From contig CM051026.1 in assembly GCA_027627225.1 (NCBI GenBank), forward strand, positions 5,572,415 through 5,636,414: 64,000 bases of DNA. Direction: 5' to 3'. The notes beneath the pieces are model-generated. The model was not told the origin of the DNA and did no database searches. It saw nothing but the letters and a program-made list of their open reading frames with translations. The stretch is from Congeria kusceri. Taxonomy: Eukaryota > Mollusca > Bivalvia > Myida > Dreissenidae. Both the position numbers and the translations under genes were made by a program. Positions 48,287 to 56,880 of the stretch are shown piece after piece (within the stretch, counting starts at the first letter, position 1; every line of letters starts with the position of its first letter).

Positions 48287-48480
48287 TAGTTTAGTTTAAA
48301 CCTATTTATTGTAGCTTGATTGCATCGAAAGCCTTGGCTTATAAAGACACTCTTGAGTGGGTTTCCTGGGCAAACCAGTACTTGGTGTCTTTGGAAAGAA
48401 CCTGAGAACCCTCCCTCGGTGGGGATCGATCCCGGGACCTCCGGTCACACGGCGGACACCATATCCACTATACCATTGAG
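48287..48480 (-). mobile_element. tRNA-derived SINE with target duplication
   Basis: On the minus strand it begins ctcaatggtatagtgg. An A box TGGTATAGTGG is at 48475-48465 and a B box GGATCGATCC around 48432-48423, the spacing expected of a pol III promoter. A conserved-looking body follows and it ends in an AT-rich tail. Flanks ACTTCACACATGTCTT (48271-48286) and ACTTCATATGTCTTC (48481-48495) look like a diverged ~15-bp target duplication within a family O unit. Confidence 0.8.
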
Positions 48481-48803
48481 ACTTCATATGTCTTCGGGGT
48501 CATTATGTAAGGTCACGGACCAAGGCCCATAACTCTGACCAGTAATTTAGCAGAAATATGCCCTTTTTGTACTTATGAATTGAGGTTAAAGTTGGCGTGC
48601 AACAACTCTATATCTGTATAACTACTACAGATATTCAATTAAAGCTTTACATGTGTCTTCAGGGTCATTGTATAAGATCACTGACCAAGGCCCATAGCTC
48701 TGACCTACAATTTCGTAGGATTATCTCTATATCTGCTACAGATATTCAACTAAAGATCACACATGTCTTCAAGGTCATTATATAAGGTCACTGACCAAGA
48801 CTT

Positions 48804-48886
48804 ATATCGAGGGTTGAGCGTGAAACTGTTGTATCTGCTTAACATTTCTATATCAGATACCATAGTTTCACGCACAACCTCGATAT
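48804..48886. mobile_element. Foldback MITE, 33-bp arms
   Basis: Arms 48804-48837 and 48854-48886 pair with about four differences; the core is GCGTGAAACT / AGTTTCACGC. The 16-base loop is cttaacatttctatat. A decayed copy in opposite orientation is at 51163-51225. Confidence 0.85.
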
Positions 48887-49059
48887 GTGTGACCAGCATT
48901 TTAGGAGAAATATGCCTCTTTTTTTGTAGTGATAAAGGCTGATAACTCTCGTTAATATAAAGCTTGATTAGGTCTTCACTTATAATTATTAACACAACAT
49001 GCACATGAGTGCCAATATTATTTAGTAGTATTTACACACATACAGGAACAGATGGGCCT

Positions 49060-49288
49060 GGCAGTGATGTACAGAAATAGATTGGTCAGCCAGGGAGTAA
49101 ACAGCTGGAATGGAACTTGAGCCAGACACAGGACCTGTACCGACAGAAGTGACCATGGTTGCGATAGTTATCAAGTTGAGGATTGCAACCTGAGGTCTTG
49201 CCAAGGTAAGATGACATGGAGATCAACAACAACAGTCGCTAAAGCAGTGACACGCTGCCTAAATGTAGTGTGGTTGCACCCAACAGAT
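49060..49288. repeat. Repeat N, copy 2
   Basis: See 25701-25944 for the shared motifs. It ends at the first bases of the next element (ttttagctcacctga). Confidence 0.7.
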
Positions 49289-49980
49289 TTTTAGCTCACC
49301 TGATCTCAGACTGAGAGATATTGTGGTCAGTCATCCTCCGGCATCTGTTGTTAATTAAGAAATAATTTTGCATTTAGAGTTGTTTATCGGCTAATAAACA
49401 GCGATTTTGTGTTCTGATGCGTATGAATTAAACCACGAGGCTGTTAGTGTTTATTAGCCGATTAACAACGATAATGCAAAAATTATTTCAATTGTAACAT
49501 GACCTAGCACAATTTTTTTTCAGTTACAATACATTCTATATTTTACAGTTTCTAAACTAATTTTGGGTCGTTTATTGGTAGTTTAACAACGGTGAATTTT
49601 TTTATTTGTCTATAGACAAATTCTGCATGTTACATGTTAGAATTGTCATTTATTGTGAACATTTTGCTTTAAACTTGTTCTCTGAAACGCTATAAGGAAG
49701 TTGAAAAACTTGAAAAAAAAATGGGCACAATATATATGTTCAGATGATTTCCAATGAAGTTGATCTTTACAAAAAAACTATGTAAAAAGGTAAATATAAA
49801 CAAATATTTTTAAAGCAGTTGCTGCCTCACTTTGTATTTGAAGTTTGATTGTGAGTCTTCACATTATCAGTTGGAACCCACATTTGATACTGACAGTGTG
49901 TCCTTAATGTGGGTCAGACAAAGTGTTTTAGGACAGGAGTTGTCTCCCTTTGGTTTTAATTTATTGGAGATGGCATCATA
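49289..49980 (+). repeat. Block H, partial copy 4, interrupted by Q
   Basis: TTTTTAGCTCACCTGATCTC and tgtggtcagtcat begin the block. After the Q insertion it resumes with aacttgttctctgaaacg.tataaggaagttgaaaaact and tatatgttcag, then ggaacccacatttgatact and gggtcagacaaagtgtttt, as at 26560-26710. Confidence 0.7.
49360..49489. mobile_element. Family Q MITE, complete copy
   Basis: About 42-bp TIRs: left 49360-49401 (gaaataattttgcat, ttgttta, tcggctaataaaca) and right inverted 49448-49489. The ~45-bp centre holds aattaaaccacgagg. Other copies at 46885-47190 and 63362-63532. Confidence 0.85.
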
Positions 49981-50246
49981 TTACGAGAATTAAACAGGTA
50001 AATTGTTTTAAAAATGACTAAAGAGAAAAAGATCAAATCAGTTTGATATTTCGGCAAAAGGAAATGACAACTGTGATAAAATAGTCAGTGTAGTAAATCT
50101 CTTAAATAATAAACACTCTAGAGACATTGATCAGTACACGTTTAAACCAACTGCATTTGGTCTGTGTGATAAACACTTGTTCAATGTAACCTGATATTCA
50201 GCTACAAACCTTTGTCGCAGTGCAATAATTTAAATTAATCCAATAC

Positions 50247-50271
50247 TCACGTGACCTAGTACTCACGTGAC
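50247..50271. promoter_or_regulatory. Duplicated E-box upstream of the TRIM-like gene
   Basis: TACTCACGTGAC occurs twice, with TCACGTGAC at 50247-50255 and 50263-50271, 16 bp apart, about 220-245 bp before the ATG. CACGTGAC is the preferred core of USF/MITF/TFE-type bHLH-zipper factors. Their role here is inferred from position. Confidence 0.5.
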
Positions 50272-50491
50272 AGTTTACATAGTTACACTGTTTACTGCAA
50301 CAGACCACTGAGCGTCATTTGAAGGTTATCTTGGTTTCTGTTCAGTTGGAAGGTTTTATTGCTTGATTATAATTGCCACTACATTTAATGTGTGCTTTCT
50401 GTATTATTTAATTAAACAGAGACACTGTGACATTAATATTTCTATTTAATTAAAGTTGTAAAGTTTTGTTTGCTGAAAGTCAACAAGCAAA

Positions 50492-50826
50492 ATGGCGACA
50501 TTTTCTATGTCTACTGTTGCTAAAGGGTCAGATGAATTTAAAGATTTTTGTTGTTCTACCTGCGAAGAGCAGTCTGTTGAAGTAGTCGCAGAATTTTACT
50601 GTGAAACATGTTCAAAGTTTTATTGTGGAAAATGTATTCATCATCATGGTCAGTTGTTCAAAAAACATTCCCCTTATGGAAGGGGAGATATGAACAAATG
50701 GCCAATTTCAAAGAAGGTGGAGGATTTTCTGATGAAATGCGAAGTTCACAAAGATAAAAAATTGGAAATTTTCTGTGAAGACGATGGACAGCTGTGCTGC
50801 TCAAATTGTATTCTACTTAATCACAG
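50492..50826 (+). CDS. TRIM-like gene, coding exon 1 (B-boxes)
   Basis: Encodes residues 1-111 plus two bases of codon 112. The donor is CACAG|GTATCT; reading through gives only RYLMTFLLK before a stop. No earlier in-frame ATG is supported. Confidence 0.92.
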
Positions 50827-53800
50827 GTATCTTATGACATTTTTGTTAAAATGATTGTTAAGATAACAATAATCCTTATTATTAGACAATTTACTTTTTA
50901 GACTAACCCGATTTAGTATGTTTATTAATATAAACAAGAATTAAGTTGAGGACAGTAACATACATGTAACGATTGGCTTGAGAACGCCATATATTTATAT
51001 ATATCAGAAATGGTGCAGTTTTAAACTTCCAGTTTTTACCTGGATACCAATGTTAAACAGGTAAACTGACTACCTGAATGTTAACATTTTATAAAATCAA
51101 TACATATCAAGGTTAGTACAGTTTGAGATTGACTTCAATACCACTCTTCTTGATATCAGTTACACATCGAGGGTTGAGTGTGAATCTATTGTATCTGATA
51201 TATAAATGTTAAGCTACTCATGCTCAATCTTTGAAAATACTATTATTGCCTTTTCTTAACTATTTTGCAAACACGGTAACCTTTATTCCAATGCTGGCAT
51301 ATTCATTTTAAGCTAAACTGACCGAAGGCCAGCGAGCTTATGACATGGCGGTTCGGTTGTGTGTGTGTGCGTGCGTCCATAGGTTTTTCCTTTCATCTCC
51401 TCGAAAAGCAGTTGGCCAACTTTGCTGAAACTTCACACAAATGTTTCTTGGATTGTCCTCGATCAAAGTCACTCCAATTGTTCCAGTACGCTGCACAAAA
51501 ATGGCCACCAGGGCGTTAAATAGAAACATCTTTAAATGACATCTCATCCTCAACCTCTGGGTGAATTTTCATATAATTTAGAAAAATGTTCCTTGGGTGG
51601 TCCTCTACCAAAATTTCTCAAATGTTGATGCTCAGTTGAAAAACAACATAGCCACCAGGGGGCGGGCCATTTTTTTCTTAAATGGCTGTATTGAAAACTT
51701 TGAAAATCTTTGTCTGAAATTATTGGTTGGATTTAGAAATTATTCACGCACTGTTCCTTGGGAGGTTCTCTACAAAAGTTTCTCAAATTAGTAAGGTCTG
51801 TTGTAAAGACTACGGAGGCAGGGCATTTTTACGTTATATGTTTTTATTGAAAAATGTGAAAATCTTTTTGTCAAAAACCACTTGTTTGGATTTCAAACTT
51901 CTTTGACAGAAATGCTCCTTGGTTGTTTTTCTACCAAAGTTCCTCAAATGGTTTAAGTCCTTAAAAAAATGGCCGCCAGGGGGCGGGCCATTTTTCCTAA
52001 TAGGATTATATTAAAATTTTTGAAGATCTTTATGTTAGAAACCACTGGTTGGATTTTGAAGTAATTTTACCAAAATTATTGAATAATTTTGATTTGCTAA
52101 AAAACTTGGCCGCCAGTGGTTGGGGCCTTTTTAGCTCGACTTTTCTAATAAAAGGCAAGCTTTTCTACTCGCCCCGGCGTCAGCGTCGGCATCCGAGTTA
52201 CGTTAAAGTTTTTTGGTAAGCTTGTTTCTCAGGAATGGCTCGAGGGATTTCATTAAAAGTTAAAACATTTATTCCCTACATTAAAATGAACCTATAGGCC
52301 AAGTTTGGTAACACTAGTTTGAAATTTGTCAAAATTATGGGCCTTTTTACACTGAGAAATTTTACATATAACTATATGGACAGGTTAAAGATTTTTGGTA
52401 AGCTGGTTTCTCAGGAATGGCATGAGGGATTTCATTTAAACTTAGAACACTTATTCCCTATATTAAAATGAACTCATAAGCCAATTATGATAACTCTAGT
52501 TTGAAATTGACAAAATTGTGGGCCTTTTTACACTTAGAAATGGACAGGTTAAAGTTTTTCAGTAAGCTAGTTTCTAAATTTTTGTTTCCGCACCCTAACT
52601 CGAGAACTGATTAAGCTATTGTAATGAAACTTCAAACATAGATATCTTATAGCGAGACCTTGCTTGGGATTACATATGTGGTGGGTGGGGTCAAGGTCAC
52701 TGTTACTAAAAATAGAATAAACAGTTTCCGCTCAATAACTTGAGAACGCACTGAGATATTTTAATGAAACTTAATACAAACATACCTTATATCGAGACCT
52801 CACTTGCGATTGCGTTTAGGGTCAAGGGTCAAGGTCACTGTTACTGAAATAGAAGAACGGTTTCTGCTCAATAACTTTAGAACGCATTGAGATATTTTAA
52901 TGAAACTTTATACATAGATACTTTATATAGAGACCTTGCTTGGGATTGCATATGGGGTGGGTGGGGTCAAGGTCACTGGTACTAAAAATAGAAAAATGGT
53001 AACCGCTCAATAACTTTAGAACGCATTGAGATATTTTTATGAAACTTAGTGCATAGATACCTTATATCGAGACCTTGCTTGGGATTGCATATGGGGTGGG
53101 TGTGGTTAAGGTCAAGTTTACCATTACTAAAAATTTTATTGATGTGCTGACTTTAATGCATTTTGTTTGAAAAATTTGGTTTTCGGGGAATTTCCATGTT
53201 TCTTGTTTAAGAATAAAATGCCAGTAACTCTGACAAGCACAAGAAAAGTCTAGCTAGCTGTCCTCCTACAGCTCTTCTTTTGTTATATGGCTTATCAGCA
53301 GGGTCCTTTTGCTTCTGACACTCCTTACTTTATAAGCAATTGGAGCAAAACAGACACTCATGTGCCTTCGTTATATTTTATGTGCCAAAGTACGCTTAAA
53401 TATCCAGTAGAAGACTATATGAGGCACGTTGTGGGAAAACTGGCCTTAATGCATGTGCGTAAATGTCGTCCCGGATTAGCCTGTGCAGTCCGCACAGGCT
53501 AATCCGGGACAGCACTTTAAGCTTTTATGGTATTTTCTGTTTCAAGGAAGTCTCTAAATATAAATCCACTATAGGCGGAAAGTGCCATCCCTGATTAGCC
53601 TGTTGCGGAATCCGCACAGGCTGATCCGGGATGACACTTTACGCACATGCATTAAGCCCGGTTTTCCCATGACACGCCACATAATGTTTTGAAATGGCCA
53701 ATCTAAACCATCCATCTCATAAGCTTTGAACTTAGAATATGTATAACAGTATTTTTTTTTATATTTAAGAAAAATTTGCCAAATTATTTTAAGCATTTTA

Positions 53801-56161
53801 TTATAATATACTATATTTTGTTTCAGACAGTGCACCAAAGTGACGCTTGTATCTGAGTGTGTCAAAACCCAGTCAACTGACCTGCAGCAGTTTGCAGTGA
53901 AGCTTCAAACAATTCGGGAACAAATGAACAATCTTCAAACAAATTGGGAGACCGGCATTAAATCACTGCAGGGTTCATATGATGAACAATTACACAAAAT
54001 ACAAGAAACACGCAGGAAAATAAATGACACTTTAGACAATATTGAAAAAATCACTTTGAAGGAAATGAAAAATACACTCACAAGCCTGCAAGCTTCTCTC
54101 AAGACTGATGTGAACAACTGCAGAAGGCTTCGTGACGACTTGAAAATACTGCATGAAGCCATTCAGGACATAAGTGATATGAGCATGAAAGAACTCTCCT
54201 TTATAGCGAGCAAGAAATGTAGCGACAAAATACAACAGTCTGAAACATATTTGAAGGAGAACTCTGTTCAGGTTAAAAGTTCACTAACATTCCAGCCTAA
54301 CAGTGACATTGAGCAGTACTTGTCCAAACTGTCAGGTCTGGGGAGGATTGTATGCAGTACCCAGGCATTGACAGTGCAGGGAAACCCAGACCAAGTATTG
54401 ACTGTTAAAGGAAAGTCAGAGTATGATGTGAGCATACCAAGTGATTCATCACCATGCAGGATCACTGGCATATGTGTTCTCCCTGATGGCCAGATTCTTG
54501 TTATAGACTACAATAATAAGAAATTAAAGCTGCTGGACCAGCAGTACAGGGTGCTTACTCATTGTGATATGTCTACTCGTCCATGGGACATATGTCATAT
54601 AGCACACAGTGAAGTTGCTGTTACTGTGAATGATGCTAACACACATGAGATCCAGTTTATCTCAGTCAACAATGGACAGCTGGTGAAGGGCAGGAAGCTT
54701 CAGTTACAACATTACTGTATAGGTATCGCCCACCACCAGGGGGAGCTGTATGTCACTGATCTTACTGCACTGTACAAGTACACGCTGAGTGGGAAACTGG
54801 TCAGCAAGCTGTATCAGGATACATCAGGTTTTAATACAGGTTAGAATCATGGCGGGTTCATCCGGATATTATTAGAAATATGTATCATAAAGTAATTGTA
54901 AGACTGCATAGTTGTAGAATGTACATGTGTCAGTTTATTATTACAACAGCAGTTAAGAATGATTTTCAATATTATTGATTTATATATATCAGTTATCAGG
55001 CATTTTGACTGTCACTCCTGACTTCATGGCATGTCTATAAATAGATTGTGAGTGCAAATCAATGACACACTCTGTGACCTGCTGTCTATATTTTGTGGTT
55101 TTCAAGTAAATATACGTGCATTATTGTTTCATAATTCATCGTCTTTCCAAACGTTATATGAAGTAAATAAACTTTAAATTGTTGTAGTTGAAATTTGTTA
55201 AATTAATAGATTTGTATTTGTAAAAATGTTTAAATAACCACTGGCTTTTGTTACTTGTGTAGAAGAACAAAAGAGAAGTTTTATTTCAGGTTGTTTTGAA
55301 ACATATTTCCTGTTGTAAAAGCTTAACTTCTGTTATTATAATGTACATGTACGTGTTATAAATATGTCAGCCTGTGTCAGCTATAGAATAACGCAGATGT
55401 CAGTAATCAGGTATACATGTATAGAAAATCTATTAATGCTGCATATGCCATAGTTGCATCAGCTGACACATTCATGTATACATGTATAGGAAATCTGTTA
55501 TTACTGCATATAGTTACGCATTCATGCGTACACGTTCACTGTACCGTGTAATCGTTTCCATCTGTGTAATTGTGGTAGACTTCAATTCTAACTCACCAGT
55601 CAACGTGTCAAACTTTTAGGCAATAAACTGATACAGAACCTTCCTGTCACACTAAAATATTTATTATTATTGGATTTTATGCAGATTTTTAGGACGCGTA
55701 ATTGTCTGTTTAACGACGCATTAATAATACGATGTCACTGCAGTTTGTGTATTAACATTATTAAACATTTAAAGTAATTTAATATCTTGATGTGACTCTG
55801 TTTTGCAGTATCCAAGTGTGCTGTGAGTCCCACAGGGGAGCAGATATACATCACCAACTTCTCCCAGCACAAGCTCCTCACCCTGGCCAGGGATGGGTCG
55901 GTACTCTCTACATTGGAGGACCCTGAACTACAATGGCCACGTGCTGTACATGTGACACCTGCAGGCCAGGTGTTGGACTGTGGAGGGGGGTCCTGGACTA
56001 TCATACAGGTGGACAGGGAGGGCAGGAAGAAGCTGGCCACTCTGGCTACAGACAGGGATGTAGTGGAGTACCCAGAGTCAGTCTGCTACAACAGGCACAC
56101 AGCCTCCATCATTGTGGGACTATATAAAGACAACAACATCCTGGTGTTCAAAGTGCAATAG
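50492..56161 (+). CDS. RING-less TRIM-like protein (B-box / coiled coil / NHL-like propeller), 3 exons
   Basis: Join 50492-50826, 53827-54839 and 55809-56161 gives 566 aa ending in TAG. Both junctions use GT/AG and keep frame (Arg112 and Val450 span the splices). Residues ~20-59 form a B-box 1-like zinc finger (C21-x2-C24, C37-x2-C40, C45-x2-C48, H52, H59). Residues ~83-114 form a B-box 2 (C83-x2-H86, C95-x2-D98, C103-x2-C106, H111), with Cys114 where the last His is usual. Residues ~131-266 are a Leu/Gln-rich coiled coil; ~322-566 are propeller-like repeats (LPDGQILVIDYNNKKLKLLD, SPTGEQIYITN). There is no N-terminal RING, so it should not be assumed to be an E3 ligase by itself; TRIM relatives act as scaffolds in ubiquitin and innate immune pathways. 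The start is in a good Kozak context (AAAATGG). Paralogues with TRIM56/TRIM45/TRIM71-like names are common in bivalves, so exact orthology cannot be given. Confidence 0.92.
51163..51225. mobile_element. Foldback MITE, decayed copy 2
   Basis: catcgagggttgagtgtgaa, tgtatctgatatataaatgttaagc matches the reverse complement of 48804-48886, including the loop. The second arm (catgctcaatc) is degraded. Confidence 0.65.
51312..52130 (+). mobile_element. Family K-like array, copy 2
   Basis: Starts taagctaaactgacc...gagctta, then gtgtgtgtgtgcgtgcgtcc. Units carry ttccttgggtggtcctctaccaaa, tttctcaaat and atggccgccagggggcgggcc. No clear 3' end; runs into D. Confidence 0.7.
52131..53283 (+). mobile_element. 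Family D element, copy 3, with E units inside
   Basis: tttttagctcgac and ctcgccccggcgtcagcgtcggc give the D 5' end. D-type units (agctggtttctcaggaatgg) run to ~52575. Bases 52580-53215 are four E units. The 3' end is the D hairpin AGCTGT (53256-53261) / ACAGCT (53268-53273) followed by cttcttttgtt. It is either recombinant or nested. Confidence 0.75.
53421..53682 (+). mobile_element. Family T palindromic MITE
   Basis: Inverted ends share tgggaaaac, ttaatgcatgtgcgtaaa. Hairpin 1 has a perfect 19-bp stem, 53468-53486 with 53492-53510, loop AGTCC. Hairpin 2 (53586-53633) is an imperfect relative of it (gattagcctgt...acaggctgatc). It lies ~145 bp upstream of the exon 2 acceptor. Confidence 0.92.
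53827..54839 (+). CDS. TRIM-like gene, coding exon 2 (coiled coil, first propeller repeats)
   Basis: Acceptor TTGTTTCAG|ACAG; donor ATACAG|GTTAGA. Completes codon 112, encodes residues 113-449 and gives one base of Val450. An alternative donor at 54827/54828 (TCAG|GTTTT) is also in frame and would remove four residues (446-449); the longer form matches the usual DTSG..TV..CAVSP pattern better. Confidence 0.9.
54840..55808 (+). other. Intron 2 of the TRIM-like gene
   Basis: 969 bp, GT...TTTTGCAG. A ~63-bp imperfect duplication (gtatacatgtatag.aaatct) lies at 55411-55520. Otherwise unique AT-rich sequence. Confidence 0.88.
55809..56161 (+). CDS. TRIM-like gene, coding exon 3 (propeller end)
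   Basis: Completes Val450 and encodes residues 451-566, SKCAVSPTGEQIYITNF to NILVFKVQ and TAG at 56159-56161. The exon is GC-richer than its surroundings. Confidence 0.92.
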
Positions 56162-56414
56162 CTTACTTTTACATGTATCAGACATTTGTATAATAACAAA
56201 TATGGTTATCTTAAAATGACCTAATGTATTTATATTGAAACTTATGTATTGTGTAATGTATTATTTTTCAAATTTATGTATTGTGTATTGTGTTATGTTT
56301 CAAAACACAATTGTGGTTTAGGATCTACAATATGTTTGTGTAAACAATATCTTTATCCTAAAATGACAGTGTATTTTTGGACATTGTGAATTATATTCTA
56401 CCGTCTTTGTCTTA

Positions 56415-56420
56415 AATAAA
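56415..56420 (+). terminator. Poly(A) signal AATAAA
   Basis: Canonical hexamer 254 bp after the stop codon. Confidence 0.6.
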
Positions 56421-56644
56421 TGCTATTGCATTTTACATAACTTAACCAGTCAACATATACTGCATGCCAAAATGACATAAACTATTTTAGTTTTTAGAAG
56501 TTAATGTTTGTACATAAATATACATGTACATGACACTTGCTATTTTTAGACTGACTGTCATTTCTACGTACATGTTAGAAATGTATTTGATCAGTTACTT
56601 GAAAACATGACACTGTATTGTTGTATAAATACTTGTATTTGAAC

Positions 56645-56650
56645 ATTAAA
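56645..56650 (+). terminator. Alternative poly(A) signal ATTAAA
   Basis: Common variant hexamer 484 bp after the stop, before the next repeat begins. Confidence 0.4.
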
Positions 56651-56880
56651 AATTAAGAATAGCTGAGAATTTTTGCAGTGATTTAGCTATATGATTCATA
56701 TTAATATATTATATTCATTGTATATTGCCTTTTCTCATGTTCATGCCTGTTTGTACATTTCTTTTCCTATGAATTTTATGTTCTATATAAATGATGTATG
56801 TTTATCTTATATCAATTAAATTTAATCATTTACGTAATATGCATTGTTGACGTCATTATGTGATTATTGTTCTATTGTTA

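Larger units (their letters stand above)
47903..48970 (+). repeat. Family O tandem-core array with two insertions
   Basis: Starts ttttaagctcaac. Units of ~170 bp carry ctataactactacagatattcaa, gaaacttcacacatgtcttc, gggtcattgtataaggtcactgaccaaggccca and tttagcagaattatgtccctttttgtactt. A SINE (48287-48480) and a hairpin element (48804-48886) are inserted in it. Confidence 0.8.
50827..53826 (+). other. Intron 1 of the TRIM-like gene
   Basis: Exactly 3000 bp, GT...TTTCAG with an AT-rich stretch before the acceptor. It contains a hairpin element, K, D and E units and a palindromic MITE; little is unique. Confidence 0.88.
56162..56880 (+). other. 3' UTR and downstream sequence
   Basis: Unique AT-rich sequence with no ORF. 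The UTR probably ends after one of the two poly(A) signals. Confidence 0.6.

Noticed and set aside
50827..50854. Continuation of exon 1 to the stop at 50852-50854
   Set aside because: The GT at 50827 joins exon 2 in frame and completes B-box 2 (NHRQC); read-through would cut it short.
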